DNA of 64,000 nt. Source: Litchfieldia alkalitelluris (GTDB taxonomy: Bacteria > Bacillota > Bacilli > Bacillales > Salisediminibacteriaceae). The stretch is taken from positions 4,714,935-4,778,934 of the forward strand of contig NZ_KZ119600.1 in assembly GCF_002153425.1 (NCBI RefSeq), written 5' to 3'. Each line of letters begins with the position of its first letter. The first letter of the stretch is position 1. Positions 16,119 to 26,555 of this stretch are shown piece by piece. The position numbers and the translations under genes are program-made. The notes beneath the pieces were generated by a model. It did not search any database and was not told the DNA's origin. It saw only the letters and a program-made list of their open reading frames with translations.

Positions 16119-16598
16119 TTACTTATGATAAGGTTCTCCCCGATTAATCCTAAACGCGCGGTATACCTGTTCCACTAGTATCAACCTTATTAGTTGGTGT
16201 GGGAATGTCATATCTGAAAAGGACAGGTGCTGGTTGGCCCGCTTCAGGACTTCATCACTCAAGCCTACTGATCCCCCGATAATAAATGCAACTTTACTTT
16301 TTCCATAAGTGGCTAATTGATCTAGTTCCTTTGCTAGTCTCTCGGAACTCCATTTTTTACCGTCAATAGCTAGGGCAATGACGTGTGTATCCGTTCCAAT
16401 TTTGCTTAGTATTCTTTCCCCTTCTTTTTCCTTAACAATATGTATGTCTGCTTCACTCATATTTTCTGGTGCTTTTTCATCTGCAACCTCAACTATTTGT
16501 ATATTGGCATAGGATGATAAGCGCTTCCTATATTCATCAATTCCTTGTTTTAAATATTTCTCCTTCAGTTTTCCGACGGTAATAATTGAAATATTCAC
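16119..16598 (-). CDS. rlmH: 23S rRNA pseudouridine-1915 N3-methyltransferase RlmH
   Basis: 159 residues from the GTG at 16596-16598, the family's exact length, with AGGAGGGGG seven bases upstream; an ATG 11 codons earlier is rejected. Starts [20 protein letters not shown], with the AdoMet-binding knot at [13 protein letters not shown] and the C-terminal [41 protein letters not shown] enzyme acting on helix 69 of assembled 70S ribosomes. B. subtilis has it (yydA) in the same neighbourhood, also with DnaA boxes upstream. Confidence 0.97.
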   Translation of the reverse strand: MNISIITVGKLKEKYLKQGIDEYRKRLSSYANIQIVEVADEKAPENMSEADIHIVKEKEGERILSKIGTDTHVIALAIDGKKWSSERLAKELDQLATYGKSKVAFIIGGSVGLSDEVLKRANQHLSFSDMTFPHQLIRLILVEQVYRAFRINRGEPYHK

Positions 16599-16621
16599 AG
16601 GTTTTCCCCCTCCTAACACAT

Positions 16622-16938
16622 TTATCCACATAAGTTATCCACATATCAACAGATTTACAGGGAGTTATCCACTGTTTTAATAATATATTTTGCTTTATTT
16701 TCACAGAATGAGCATTTTGTTATAACATCTGCTGAGTTTTCTTGAACAACATCCATTTCAGGCGGCATACCTGACTCATCAACCGTTTCATCAAGGGCTA
16801 TATCTACATGTTCATGACAGCTGTAATACATATCTGTTGTCCTCCTAATTATCGAAAATCTATTATCTTTATTTATTCCACAATCATTATTCCATTATCA
16901 TTACGAACATTTTTTATATCATCCACAAGTTATCCACA
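16622..16938. promoter_or_regulatory. DnaA-box cluster around yyzF, upstream of rlmH
   Basis: Three perfect TTATCCACA boxes (16622-16630, 16635-16643, 16930-16938) and two with one mismatch (TTATCCACT 16665-16673, TCATCCACA 16919-16927), all in the same orientation, lie in 317 bases. B. subtilis yydA (rlmH) is one of the few non-origin DnaA-binding clusters I recall. Confidence 0.75.
16655..16831 (-). CDS. yyzF: CxxH/CxxC small protein YyzF
   Basis: 58 residues from the ATG at 16829-16831 behind AGGAGGACAAC. It reads MYYSCHEHVDIALDETVDES, then GMPPEMDVVQENSADV and ITKCSFCENKAKYIIKTVD. C5-x2-H8 and C40-x2-C43 form a likely zinc knuckle. It matches YyzF, a conserved small protein of unknown function between rlmH and the HtrA-type protease in B. 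subtilis. The 3' end overlaps the DnaA-box cluster and sits 57 bases before rlmH, so the two are probably co-transcribed. Confidence 0.9.
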   Translation of the reverse strand: MYYSCHEHVDIALDETVDESGMPPEMDVVQENSADVITKCSFCENKAKYIIKTVDNSL

Positions 16939-16984
16939 GGAAATTGTTGCGCACCTCCCATAACTTTATCATGAACCTCTACAA

Positions 16985-17020
16985 TCAAAAAACAGGAGTG
17001 CTATTCTTTAGCACTCCTGC
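16985..17020 (-). terminator. Terminator of the HtrA-type protease gene
   Basis: CAGGAGTGCT (16993-17002) pairs with AGCACTCCTG (17010-17019), 7-base loop, followed on the minus strand by TTTTTTG. It ends the walR operon and its htrA-type tail. Confidence 0.85.
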
Positions 17021-17032
17021 CCTTTTATTCTC

Positions 17033-18271
17033 TTAGAATATTTGCATATCTAAAGTAAGTTCCACAACATCCTTTTCTCCGTTTCGATAGAAAACTACTT
17101 CTACTGTATCACCAATACTCATGTGATTATATAAAACTCGGCGTAAGTCATGTGTATCCTTGATATCACGTCCATCCATTTCTACGATAATATCTCCTTC
17201 TTGAAGACCAGCTTTATGTGCTGGAGATTCTGGCTCCACTCCTTCAAGATAAACCCCACCTGTTACTTCCTCAGGTAAGCCTAACGTATCTTGCCAGTGG
17301 TAGCTTGGAATCTCATTTAATGAACGGATCATAACACCCATTTGTGGACGTCGTACTTCACCATACTGCTCAATATCTTCGATTACTGGCATTGTTATAG
17401 CTGCAGGGATCGCAAAGCCAATCCCTTCCACTGAATGCTCGGCGATTTTCATAGAGTTAATACCAATAACCTCGCCTTTTATATTTAATAATGCGCCACC
17501 ACTATTTCCAGGGTTGATTGCTGCATCAGTTTGTAATACTTCTGCATTCCAATCTGGTTGACCATTTCTCGTTAAGTCTACAGGAATACTTCTTTCCACA
17601 GCACTGATGATTCCCAAAGTAACAGAACCTTCAAAAGATAATGGGTTACCTATAGCTATGGCTGGTTCTCCTGGCCTTAATGACTCAGAATCTCCAAACT
17701 CTGCAACGACAGAAACATGTTCTGAATCGATTGTTAAAACGGCTAAGTCTGTTAAAACATCTTCGCCAATAAGCTCTGCTGGGACACGGGAACCATTACT
17801 TAATGTAACATCGATTTGATTCGCTTGATCAATCACGTGTTGATTCGTTACTACAAAGGCACGATCACCTTCAATTTTATAAATGACACCGGAGCCCACA
17901 CCTTCACCACCGCCACTAGATCCAAATAGACCACTGCCAGTTCGGCGCTCATTGACAACGCCAACAACTGCTTCGGATACTCTATCAACTGCTTCGATTA
18001 TCTCGGAAGTCATATTTAAATTTACCGTATTGGTTGTGGCAGTAACAGCTTCACTTTCAACCTCTCCATCTCCAATGATGGTTTCCGCTTCTTGTGAACC
18101 TTTTGGCACTACTTCGTAGGGAAGCACACCTTGGTTTGCTAATATAGGAATAGTAAAGACAACAAGTAGTGCACCCATCATAGCACTTACAAATGAATAC
18201 AAAACTGATCGTTTACTTGATTTTCTTTGCTCTTGTCTAGATGTTTGATAATGACCATCATAATAACCCAT
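17033..18271 (-). CDS. htrC: Membrane-anchored HtrA/DegP-type serine protease (HtrC/YyxA)
   Basis: 412 residues from the ATG at 18271, preferred because GGAGGGTTTCACA precedes it. A basic N-terminus leads into one membrane helix at about 22-45; the trypsin-like domain outside has the triad H145 (VTNQHVID), D175 (TDLAVLT) and S257 (NPGNSGGAL); a PDZ domain covers about 310-400 (GVEPESPAHKAGLQEGDIIVEMDG). It degrades or chaperones misfolded proteins at the outer face of the membrane. The position after walJ is that of B. subtilis yyxA (htrC). A 200-base gap suggests its own promoter besides operon read-through. Confidence 0.95.
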   Translation of the reverse strand: MGYYDGHYQTSRQEQRKSSKRSVLYSFVSAMMGALLVVFTIPILANQGVLPYEVVPKGSQEAETIIGDGEVESEAVTATTNTVNLNMTSEIIEAVDRVSEAVVGVVNERRTGSGLFGSSGGGEGVGSGVIYKIEGDRAFVVTNQHVIDQANQIDVTLSNGSRVPAELIGEDVLTDLAVLTIDSEHVSVVAEFGDSESLRPGEPAIAIGNPLSFEGSVTLGIISAVERSIPVDLTRNGQPDWNAEVLQTDAAINPGNSGGALLNIKGEVIGINSMKIAEHSVEGIGFAIPAAITMPVIEDIEQYGEVRRPQMGVMIRSLNEIPSYHWQDTLGLPEEVTGGVYLEGVEPESPAHKAGLQEGDIIVEMDGRDIKDTHDLRRVLYNHMSIGDTVEVVFYRNGEKDVVELTLDMQIF

Positions 18272-18470
18272 TGTGAAACCCTCCTCTTTCATTTTCCTTT
18301 CTTTATTTGAGAAAAGTTATGTGTGAATGTGGAACTCCGTCAACTATATTTTATAAAACTATGAATGTTTTCGTCTATTAGTTCCCAATATTTTTGATAA
18401 TTTTCCACACATACACACATGAATAAGGATTCCCTAAAAAATGGGGAATTAAACAAGCATTAATCAGGGG

Positions 18471-19265
18471 TTACACCCCAACTAATGCCGTTGGTATTAA
18501 TGGATCTGTATCAAATAGTTTGACCTGTTTTCCAATTTCATATCCTTTTTCTTCTAATGTTTGGTGAACGGTCATTCTCGCTAAGTCCTTCATATTATTA
18601 TCTAAACTTAAATGGGCGAGATAAATGTTAGCAGGACTATCTGTTAGTATATCAGCCAAGGCTAAGCCTGCATCAACATTGGAAACGTGACCTTCGTCCC
18701 CAAGAATCCTCCGCTTCACGCTCCACGGGTATTTACCCATCCGAAGCATATCCATGTCGTGATTCGATTCAAATATGAATGTGTTGGCCTCCTTAGTAAC
18801 TCCCTTGATTCTCTCACTGACATAGCCCGTATCTGTAATAACAGCAAGCTTTCTGTCACCATGTGCAAAAGTGAAAAACATTGGTTCTGCAGCATCATGG
18901 GAAACACCAAATGATTCCACTTCCATATTACCAAAGGATTTTGTTTTCCCTGTTTCAAAATGAAATCTCTGTTCAATAGGAATTGTACCAAGTGAGCTTT
19001 GCATAGCCTTCCACGTTTTTTCATTTGCATAGATTGGTAGATTATAACGCCTTGCTAATATCCCTACGCCTTTAATATGATCACTATGCTCATGAGTGAC
19101 TAGAATTCCATTTAAGTCTTTAGGGTTAATGTTTATTTTTTCAAAACATTGCTCTATTTTTTTCCCACTTAAGCCAGCATCAATTAATAGGCGCTGATTA
19201 TCTGATTCAACATATATGGCATTACCAGTACTTCCGCTGGCTAAAACACTAAACCTTAAGCTCAT
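18471..19265 (-). CDS. walJ: WalJ (YycJ) metallo-beta-lactamase-fold protein
   Basis: 264 residues. The metal site HEHSDH at 58-63 and later GVSHDA, ITDTGYV and ESNHD segments are those of the YycJ group of metallo-hydrolases (nuclease-like MBL fold). It is the fifth gene of the walRKHIJ operon, 17 bases after walI. In other Firmicutes its loss alters wall homeostasis and mutation avoidance; the biochemical activity is probably a DNA exonuclease. Confidence 0.95.
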   Translation of the reverse strand: MSLRFSVLASGSTGNAIYVESDNQRLLIDAGLSGKKIEQCFEKININPKDLNGILVTHEHSDHIKGVGILARRYNLPIYANEKTWKAMQSSLGTIPIEQRFHFETGKTKSFGNMEVESFGVSHDAAEPMFFTFAHGDRKLAVITDTGYVSERIKGVTKEANTFIFESNHDMDMLRMGKYPWSVKRRILGDEGHVSNVDAGLALADILTDSPANIYLAHLSLDNNMKDLARMTVHQTLEEKGYEIGKQVKLFDTDPLIPTALVGV

Positions 19266-19282
19266 TCTTGATTCACTCCAAT

Positions 19283-20074
19283 TTATTGATTCATGGGGTG
19301 TATTTCCCCTTCAATTGCACTAACATAATAAAACGACTCATTGACCTTAACTCTCCACATTGGCGTAAATACTCGGAACTCCAAATCATATGAAGCTTGA
19401 AGAGGGTTATAGTAGCCTAATTGTGCTTGGTCAAGCGTCGTATTAGCAGGAATATGATTCGCCTCAAATAAAATCTCAACCACTTTCATAGGTGACAAAA
19501 ATTCCTGCTCTCTTCCCTGTGTATTAATATCCATATATTCCTGACTGTAGCTTTCGATTTCTAGATCTATGTTCAAATATAGCTTCAAGTGATAAGGACC
19601 ATCAACAAAATTATCAATAGGTCTCCCTTCAAAGGTTTGATGTAACCCAACCTCATAAGTCTCCTCATCAAATTTAGTAAATTGATATTCATCTCCATAC
19701 AGAACATGTTGTTGTACAAAAGTTTCTACTGCAGCCGGTATACTAGCATCAACTAATCTATATGGAGAATCTAAAGTTGAGTAGATTGTTTTTCCATCAT
19801 TTAGTACATCAATCTCTTGGTTGTCAAATTGCTCAACTAAGTTTTCCTCATTAAAGACACGGATTGAACCAGTAATTGGTGACCCAAGCTTTGTTTCCTC
19901 CGTGCTCCTTATTTCCACTGTTATTTCATTTTCATCTAAATCTTCCTGAAGTGTTACATGCCTTAATAAATTCACATTCCTTTCACTACGTTTTTCTGAT
20001 AACTGATATCCGAGAAAAAGGTTTAACAATAAAAAAGTAATTATAAAAATTGATTTTGTTTTACTCCAGTCCAA
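19283..20074 (-). CDS. walI: WalI (YycI), negative regulator of the WalK kinase
   Basis: 263 residues: one N-terminal membrane helix ([19 protein letters not shown], about 7-25) and a large extracellular domain. The TTG start at 20074 overlaps the end of walH by 14 bases, implying translational coupling. In B. subtilis WalI and WalH contact the WalK transmembrane helices and hold the kinase down. Confidence 0.93.
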   Translation of the reverse strand: MDWSKTKSIFIITFLLLNLFLGYQLSEKRSERNVNLLRHVTLQEDLDENEITVEIRSTEETKLGSPITGSIRVFNEENLVEQFDNQEIDVLNDGKTIYSTLDSPYRLVDASIPAAVETFVQQHVLYGDEYQFTKFDEETYEVGLHQTFEGRPIDNFVDGPYHLKLYLNIDLEIESYSQEYMDINTQGREQEFLSPMKVVEILFEANHIPANTTLDQAQLGYYNPLQASYDLEFRVFTPMWRVKVNESFYYVSAIEGEIHPMNQ

Positions 20075-21422
20075 TTATACCACCCTCACTAACGCGGGCA
20101 ATCCGCTTCCAACTTCCTCTGTCTTTTACAAACCATGCAGGTTCAAATGTAATCACAGATGGACTCTTATTCATGTAAAACCCGATCCTAATATCTTCAA
20201 TAGCCTCTAGAGCAATGGTATCACTCTCGTCAATTAACTCCATAATCCGATCATATGAGAAGAGGGTAAAATTTAATGGTATTGGCTCATTTTCCCGTTC
20301 CACAAGTTGGTTTAAAGGTCTGATATACTCTGTAATTTGATTACCTGTTCGAGTTAGAGATACCGTAAAATATTGTTCCCTGTTAATATTTGAAGCTAAC
20401 ACTGGGACTCCTTTAACACTCATTCGGAACTGAACATGATCATTTTGATCATACATATATAAGTGGTTCCAACTATCAAGCTGGTACTCTCCAGTCCACC
20501 CTGCATGGCTATTAATGAAGTCTATACTATCTGTCACCACATGACCTTCAGGTGTTGTTAATGGCCTGTCGTTTGTAGGGTGGTTGTATTTTAAGATATT
20601 TTTATTTTCCTCAACACTCATAAATCGACTTCCATCGATATAAATTTCATCATTTCCCTGGAAATAGTGTTTTACAAATTCTGGATCTCCAAACAGTACT
20701 TGTTTAAAACTTTCTGGATCAATTGAACTCTCAGATAGATAGGTATATCCAACCATACTAAATAACTCGTTTGGAAAATAACGCACATTTCTGAATGCAG
20801 ATTCCCTGACTTGTCCTAAATCGACAGCTTTCACTGTTGTTAGCATGTTTTCTTCATGGTAATTATATAAGGACTTTAACTGCTCTTTTGATAAATTCGT
20901 ATTTGCCTGATACATACGCTCCTCTTCTAAAGAGATAAATCGAATGATAACATCTGAAGATACTGAGTTTTCATTAATATAGAGAATGATTCGGTCTACT
21001 GTTTCTAATGGTAGTTCATAATCATTCATATCAATTAATCTATCTAGCCATCCACTATCTAACTTTTGTGAAAAAACTAGTTCAATCCCTTGATATTTAT
21101 TCTCTGGAGAAGGCGGTCTAGTATAGGTGGAAATCAACTGATCTATTTCTATCTCTCTAATAGCTTCCATAAGGGTTTCATAAGCTTTTTCCATAGGAGA
21201 GAGCCACAACTTTTCCTCATCTTCATGTATTACTACTTTACTTGGTATTAAAAAACTACTTAATGGCCTTTCTTCTCCGATTTGGGCACTCTCTATGAAG
21301 TTCTCTGATGATTCCAGAATTCTATACTCTGGTTGATATGTCCATATCAAGTAAGTTAAATATATACTTGTTAGCACCAACACCCATAGTGTGACGGTTT
21401 TAATTAACTCAAATATCCTCAT
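20061..21422 (-). CDS. walH: WalH (YycH), negative regulator of the WalK kinase
   Basis: 453 residues, the family's usual size. A single N-terminal helix (TVTLWVLVLTSIYLTYLIW, about 9-27) anchors a long extracellular domain. The start overlaps the walK stop by 14 bases and the end overlaps walI by 14. Acts with WalI in a membrane complex with WalK. Confidence 0.95.
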   Translation of the reverse strand: MRIFELIKTVTLWVLVLTSIYLTYLIWTYQPEYRILESSENFIESAQIGEERPLSSFLIPSKVVIHEDEEKLWLSPMEKAYETLMEAIREIEIDQLISTYTRPPSPENKYQGIELVFSQKLDSGWLDRLIDMNDYELPLETVDRIILYINENSVSSDVIIRFISLEEERMYQANTNLSKEQLKSLYNYHEENMLTTVKAVDLGQVRESAFRNVRYFPNELFSMVGYTYLSESSIDPESFKQVLFGDPEFVKHYFQGNDEIYIDGSRFMSVEENKNILKYNHPTNDRPLTTPEGHVVTDSIDFINSHAGWTGEYQLDSWNHLYMYDQNDHVQFRMSVKGVPVLASNINREQYFTVSLTRTGNQITEYIRPLNQLVERENEPIPLNFTLFSYDRIMELIDESDTIALEAIEDIRIGFYMNKSPSVITFEPAWFVKDRGSWKRIARVSEGGIIGLE

Positions 21423-23244
21423 CTTCTTTCACCGCCTCATCATAAGGTAGACTAAACGATATAGTTGTACCTTTACCCCAATCACTGCTGACCCAAATTG
21501 AACCACCATGGGCAAGAACAATTTCTTTTGCAATAGCTAAACCAAGGCCTGTACCACCTAGATTTCTTGATCTAGCTTTATCTACTCGGTAAAAGCGATC
21601 AAAAACATGTTGAATGTTCTCTTTCGGTATACCTACCCCTTCATCTTTAATACTTATGACTACCCTGTCTTTCTCTTCTTTTAATACACAATTGATGGTT
21701 CCACCCTCTGGAGAATATTTCACTGCATTAGATAAAATATTGTCCAACAGCTGCGTTAATTTATCCCTATCCCCGTTTATGATGAAATCTTTATTATTAG
21801 GGAGCTTATGCTTAATTTGAATGTCTTCATTCTTTGTTGACATTTGAAAACGTTCCACAATTTGTTCTACAAAAAGGTTGAGATTAATTGGGACGGCATT
21901 CATCTGGTAATCCTTACTATCCATCTTAGATAACTGTAACAAATCGTTTACAAGTCTAATCATTCGTTCCGTTTCATTTTGGGTAACCTTTATAAAACGT
22001 GGTGCAATTTCAGAATCTTCTAGAGCACCATCGGCTAGAGCTTCTAAATAGCTTTTCATCGAAGTAAGTGGTGTGCGTAGTTCGTGCGATACGTTAGCCA
22101 CAAACTCTCGTCTTTCCTCTTCGATTCTTTCTTGCTCCGTAACATCATGTAGTACAGCTATCAATCCGTTTTCTTTCCCATCATCTTTTGTGATTACGGA
22201 GAAATGCGCTTCCAAAATCATCTCATGTTCTGCATTATCAAAGTCTAACAGTATTGGATCTGTAAATTTATAAAGATCCATTAAGCTTAAGAATTTATCT
22301 AAGTTTAAAACTTTCGTCAATTCTATTTGCAAAACGTCTTCCTGAGTTGTTGTTAGCATTTCTTCTGCACGTTTATTCATTAACATAATTTTACCTTGTT
22401 TATCCGTTGCAATAACCCCGTCTGTCATATGCATGAGGACAGAAGAAAGCTTTCTCTTTTCTTCCTCCGTTGTTGCATTAGCCAGTTGTAGTTTATTTGT
22501 TAAATCATTAAATGCCATAGCCAATTGGCCAATTTCATCATTTCCATACACTTTTACACTTCTGGAAAAATCACCTTTACCCATAGCATTCGCTTGTTTT
22601 TTCATATCTACAATTGGTCGCGTAATCGTTCTTGCTAACAAAATTCCTAGAAACGCTGTAATTACAAGTGCAATAACCGTTCCTGTCATAAAAATATTAT
22701 TAATCTGCTGAATCTGGTCGTAGATCTGCTCTAATGATGCTTCAATATAAACAGCACCAATAATATTGTCATCTGATTGAACAGGTACTACTGCCATTAA
22801 AATGATCTTACCCGTATCAGGATCCAAAACTATTTCAGAATCATCTAGACCAAATAACGCTCTCTTTACGAGGTAATTGGTTGTACGCTTCCCGATATTT
22901 TGTCTTTGAGTTGGATTTGAGACACTAATTACCGTATTATGGCTATCTATGACCTGGACACTAGTATCCGTATCTTCAATACTATAGAGATCAGATAAAA
23001 GGGAGTTAACTCTCATTGATAGAGATCTCTCTGTCTCTTCTTCGTCCCTAGTCATTTCTTGCTCCACATTAAATGATAAGAGCTTTGCGTGCTCAATAAC
23101 AGTTTCCCGGTAATTTTCTACTAACTCTTCCTCTAATTTATCAGTAAAGTAAAAACCTATAACTTGAAGTGCAATAAGAATAAGTAGTACGTAAACAATA
23201 ACAATTTTTACATGAATAGATTTATGGAAACGAATTTTATCCAT
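21409..23244 (-). CDS. walK: Sensor histidine kinase WalK
   Basis: 611 residues from the ATG at 23244, one base past the walR stop and behind AGGAGAAG. Order: membrane helix 11-31, extracellular Cache/PAS sensor 35-183, helix 184-204, HAMP 205-257, cytoplasmic PAS 265-370, HisKA with the phospho-acceptor H387 (FVANVSHELRTPL), and ATPase with N and G boxes (DNILSNAVKYSPEGG, DEGVGIPKEN, GTGLGLAIAKEIV). The essential kinase controlling wall hydrolases in low-GC Gram-positives. Confidence 0.98.
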   Translation of the reverse strand: MDKIRFHKSIHVKIVIVYVLLILIALQVIGFYFTDKLEEELVENYRETVIEHAKLLSFNVEQEMTRDEEETERSLSMRVNSLLSDLYSIEDTDTSVQVIDSHNTVISVSNPTQRQNIGKRTTNYLVKRALFGLDDSEIVLDPDTGKIILMAVVPVQSDDNIIGAVYIEASLEQIYDQIQQINNIFMTGTVIALVITAFLGILLARTITRPIVDMKKQANAMGKGDFSRSVKVYGNDEIGQLAMAFNDLTNKLQLANATTEEEKRKLSSVLMHMTDGVIATDKQGKIMLMNKRAEEMLTTTQEDVLQIELTKVLNLDKFLSLMDLYKFTDPILLDFDNAEHEMILEAHFSVITKDDGKENGLIAVLHDVTEQERIEEERREFVANVSHELRTPLTSMKSYLEALADGALEDSEIAPRFIKVTQNETERMIRLVNDLLQLSKMDSKDYQMNAVPINLNLFVEQIVERFQMSTKNEDIQIKHKLPNNKDFIINGDRDKLTQLLDNILSNAVKYSPEGGTINCVLKEEKDRVVISIKDEGVGIPKENIQHVFDRFYRVDKARSRNLGGTGLGLAIAKEIVLAHGGSIWVSSDWGKGTTISFSLPYDEAVKEDEDI

Positions 23245-23245
23245 A

Positions 23246-23953
23246 CTACTTCTCCTGGTCAGCATTCCTTAAATAGTATCCGACACCTCTACGTGTAATA
23301 ATCCATGTTGGATGACTTGGATTGTCCTCCACCTTTTCTCGAAGCCTTCTCACGGTTACATCGACGGTTCTTACATCGCCAAAATAATCATAACCCCAGA
23401 CGGCCTGTAACAAATGCTCTCTTGTCATGACTTGTCCAATATGTTTTGCCAAATAGTAAATTAACTCAAACTCCCTATGCGTCAATTCTATCGGTTCATC
23501 TCGCTTTGTTACTAGATAAGCATCAGGTTGTATTAGTAATGGACCAACTTCCAAGTTCTTTTTTTCACTTTCAGGCTCTTTAGCCTTTTGATTACGTCGG
23601 AGATTCGCCTTTACCCTAGCAATAATTTCCCTCGTACTAAATGGCTTGGTAACATAATCATCAGCACCTAATTCTAATCCAAGAACCTTGTCTATTTCTG
23701 AGTCCTTTGCAGTGAGCATGATAATAGGCATATCATATGTTTTCCTAACCTCTCTGCAAACTTCCATCCCATCCAAATAAGGGAGCATAATATCTAATAA
23801 AATTAAGTCGGGTTCGTACTTCTTTACCTTTTCAACTGCGTCTCTTCCATCATGGGCACATACGACATCATAGCCCTCTTTCTCGAGTCCAAACTTCAAA
23901 ATATCTGCGATTGGCTGTTCATCATCTACGACGAGTATTCGTTGTTTATCCAT
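23246..23953 (-). CDS. walR: Response regulator WalR
   Basis: 235 residues, OmpR/PhoB type. Receiver domain with the acidic pair at 10-11 and phospho-acceptor D54 ([13 protein letters not shown]), K103-region switch KPFSTREI, winged-helix DNA-binding domain ending [34 protein letters not shown]. The ATG at 23953 is preferred to a GTG at 23962 by family alignment ([19 protein letters not shown]). First gene of walRKHIJ. An extended -10-like TGATAAAAT lies about 65 bases upstream. Confidence 0.98.
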   Translation of the reverse strand: MDKQRILVVDDEQPIADILKFGLEKEGYDVVCAHDGRDAVEKVKKYEPDLILLDIMLPYLDGMEVCREVRKTYDMPIIMLTAKDSEIDKVLGLELGADDYVTKPFSTREIIARVKANLRRNQKAKEPESEKKNLEVGPLLIQPDAYLVTKRDEPIELTHREFELIYYLAKHIGQVMTREHLLQAVWGYDYFGDVRTVDVTVRRLREKVEDNPSHPTWIITRRGVGYYLRNADQEK

Positions 23954-24047
23954 CGTTCTCACCAGCTCCTGTAGTCAATAACGACTATATTTATCTTCTT
24001 TAAACTTACTCTATATTTTATCACATTTCTCAGATTATTTTTTTAAG

Positions 24048-24085
24048 AGATAACCCCTAAGCCAATTTGCTTAGGGGTTAAGTTT
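24048..24085. terminator. Strong hairpin between the M23 peptidase gene and walR
   Basis: TAACCCCTAAGC (24051-24062) and GCTTAGGGGTTA (24069-24080) form a perfect 12-bp stem with a 6-base loop. The U tract is better on the plus strand; on the minus strand it probably still separates the M23 gene from the wal operon. Confidence 0.7.
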
Positions 24086-24208
24086 TTCACTGTTAAACTT
24101 TGCTGTTGAATATCGATATTTACCATGCTAATTAATTAACCACATCATGAGGCATGATAATATATTATTATCCGTAGTTTGTTCAACAAAACCTATTTTC
24201 AAGATAAC

Positions 24209-25642
24209 CTAGTTTAAATAGTTCATTGGATTTTTTAATTGGCCATTTTGTCTTACTTCAAAGTGCAGGTGTATTCCAGTTGAATTTCCTGTTGAACCCA
24301 TTCGCCCGATGACTTGACCCTTTCCAACTGTTTGGCCAACACTTACATCAATACTTGAAAGGTGTGCATAGAGCGTCTCCATACCATTATTATGGTTAAT
24401 TCTAACGGTATTACCATAACCATTTTCATAACGCGCAGATGAAACTGTACCATTATCAGCAGCTAAAATATTATAATTAGATGGACGTGCAATATCAATC
24501 CCATTATGCATACGTCCCCAGCGCGGTCCGTAATGACTGGAAATGTATCCTCCTACAGCAGGCCAAGCCAAATTACCAGTACCTCTAGACGGAGAGGTTT
24601 TCGTACCCCTTATGACAACTTTATTTGTTGGTTCTTTCATGATTTCCTCTGCAACTGTTTCACGATCCACAGTGCGACCATTTTCATAAGTTGTTGTGTA
24701 ATGAACGAGCTTCTTTCCATCTTTTCCTTCCTGCGTTACTTTCGTTGTACCTTGCCAAACATCATCATCATCTTTTGTCTCTGTCTCATATGCAATTGTT
24801 TCTTCTTGCTTTATCTCTTTTTCTACAATGACGGATACCATTGGTTTAAGTACAGTCACATTAAGCTCATCACCAATTTGTAGCAAAGTACCTTCCGTTA
24901 TTCCTGGATTAAGTAGTTGGATCTCTTCCATTGATAAATCATGTTCACTAGCAATCGTACTAAGGACATCTCCAGCCTCAACTGTATACGATTCTTCTTC
25001 AAGTGTCCCTTGTTGTATTACCTTAATTATTTCCTTTAATGAATAAACATCATCTAATTTCGCGGCGGATTCTTCCCAACTAATTTCCTCTGAAAAGCTT
25101 ATATTTACTATTCTTTCACTATTTTTAGTTAGCTCTATTTCTTCTCCAGCATAATATTGCTCCAACTCTTCAACAGATACATACTCTAGTTTCAAAGTAT
25201 CTACCAATGTATCAATATCTTCATTAGCATTTACGTGCCCTACACTCTTATCACCTACCACAACTTCGTAAGTTAGTGCTGATAAAACTGCTGAATCTTT
25301 TAAATGTTTCACTGTTTCTTCATTAAATGCCGTATTGCTAAAAACTACTTCAGGTACAATTTCAATATCTTCTTTAAAAGAAAGTTGAAACTCATTATAT
25401 TGATCTTTGTATTTTTCAATTTGATTTTCCTTCAATTCCTCAATCAATTCAGGATTATCGACGACACCCATTTTTTCATCACCGTAAAAAACATGATATA
25501 TGGTCTCGATTGAAAAGGAACTATCATTTTCACCGTTGCTATTAGCATGAACTGACTGTAAATTTATAACAAACAAAGTAAAGTATACTATCATTAAAAT
25601 TATTAGCAACTTACTTTTCAAACCTTTGGATAGGATCTCCAT
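24209..25642 (-). CDS. Secreted LysM-G5-M23 peptidoglycan endopeptidase
   Basis: 477 residues from the ATG at 25642 behind GGAGG. Signal peptide or anchor about 1-33 (LLIILMIVYFTLFVINLQSVHA), a long N-terminal region, a LysM at about 218-262 (YTVEAGDVLSTIASEHDLS), a G5 domain at about 270-345 (KEIKQEETIAYETETKDDDD) and a C-terminal M23 domain with zinc ligands in MHNGIDIA and GIHLHFEV. A wall-bound enzyme cutting peptide cross-links. Immediately upstream of walR, whose regulon includes such hydrolases; WalR control is plausible but no clear box was pinned down. Confidence 0.9.
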   Translation of the reverse strand: MEILSKGLKSKLLIILMIVYFTLFVINLQSVHANSNGENDSSFSIETIYHVFYGDEKMGVVDNPELIEELKENQIEKYKDQYNEFQLSFKEDIEIVPEVVFSNTAFNEETVKHLKDSAVLSALTYEVVVGDKSVGHVNANEDIDTLVDTLKLEYVSVEELEQYYAGEEIELTKNSERIVNISFSEEISWEESAAKLDDVYSLKEIIKVIQQGTLEEESYTVEAGDVLSTIASEHDLSMEEIQLLNPGITEGTLLQIGDELNVTVLKPMVSVIVEKEIKQEETIAYETETKDDDDVWQGTTKVTQEGKDGKKLVHYTTTYENGRTVDRETVAEEIMKEPTNKVVIRGTKTSPSRGTGNLAWPAVGGYISSHYGPRWGRMHNGIDIARPSNYNILAADNGTVSSARYENGYGNTVRINHNNGMETLYAHLSSIDVSVGQTVGKGQVIGRMGSTGNSTGIHLHFEVRQNGQLKNPMNYLN

Positions 25643-25811
25643 ACTATTCCTCCAATAAAAACTCATTTCTACTAAATTTCTCTACCGTTCTACTAAACCA
25701 AGAGTTATTCTATCATATATTAGTAGAAATAGGCGGAAAAGGAGGTATCCGTAAAAAATTTGTATTATTAGTGTTACATTATGTTAATTAAATGTACATT
25801 TTTTGTACAAA

Positions 25812-25852
25812 AACAAAAAAACTCATCTACTTTTTTGAAAAGTAAATAAGTT
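25812..25852 (-). terminator. Terminator of the tRNA cluster
   Basis: AACTCATCTACTTTT faces AAAAGTAAATAAGTT with a very short loop; on the minus strand a TTTTTTTG tract follows. It lies 13 bases past the last tRNA gene. Confidence 0.75.
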
Positions 25853-25864
25853 AATATACTGTAG

Positions 25865-25940
<76 letters not shown>

Positions 25941-25946
25941 ATTAAG

Positions 25947-26022
25947 TGGTGGCTCGGGACGGAATCGAACCGCCGACACATGGATTTTCAGTCCATTGCT
26001 CTACCGACTGAGCTACCGAGCC
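25947..26022 (-). tRNA. tRNA-Phe (anticodon GAA), CCA encoded
   Basis: 76 bases. Acceptor GGCTCGG/CCGAGCC, anticodon loop CTGAAAA in stem ATGGA/TCCAT, T loop GTTCGAT, encoded CCA. Confidence 0.95.
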
Positions 26023-26045
26023 TAATAATTGTTTACATAAAAAAA

Positions 26046-26121
26046 TGGCGGTCCCGACGGGAATCGAACCCGCGATCTCCTGCGTGACAGGCAGGCATGT
26101 TAACCGCTACACCACGGGACC
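26046..26121 (-). tRNA. tRNA-Asp (anticodon GTC), CCA encoded
   Basis: 76 bases. Acceptor GGTCCCG/CGGGACC, discriminator G as usual for Asp, anticodon loop CTGTCAC, T loop GTTCGAT, encoded CCA. Confidence 0.95.
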
Positions 26122-26204
26122 TTGTCCAAAAATAAAAAAATATGAATATACTTTTTATTAATTTTTACTGCTTATACAAAAGGTAAAAAAAAAAGAAAAT
26201 ATTT

Positions 26205-26281
<77 letters not shown>

Positions 26282-26402
26282 ACGTTATAAAGTTTACGGA
26301 TGATGTATTGCTTTGTAGTATTGACTGTCCCTTCCTCTACTAGCTATCCTCTGTAGAGTATCCGTCGGGACAACTCGCAGTTTATTCTTGAAGCAAACGC
26401 TC

Positions 26403-26440
26403 GTTGCTCCACCCCGCGACGATATGAAGTTTACCGATTT
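26403..26440 (-). pseudogene. Remnant of a second initiator tRNA 5' end
   Basis: GCTCCACCCCGCGACG at about 26406-26421 repeats exactly the complement of the first 13 bases of tRNA-fMet plus its upstream flank (26269-26284), and the similarity continues for about 12 bases (ATATGAAGTTTAC vs TTATAAAGTTTAC). The tRNA body is missing. Confidence 0.8.
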
Positions 26441-26555
26441 GATGAAGTTAATGTCTCCCTCAAACGCTTTGTTAACTGTTTACCTTACTAGTATGTTTAA
26501 TCACAGATGTAATTATACCTTATTTTTATAAAGTTTGTAAACAATAAATAATAAA

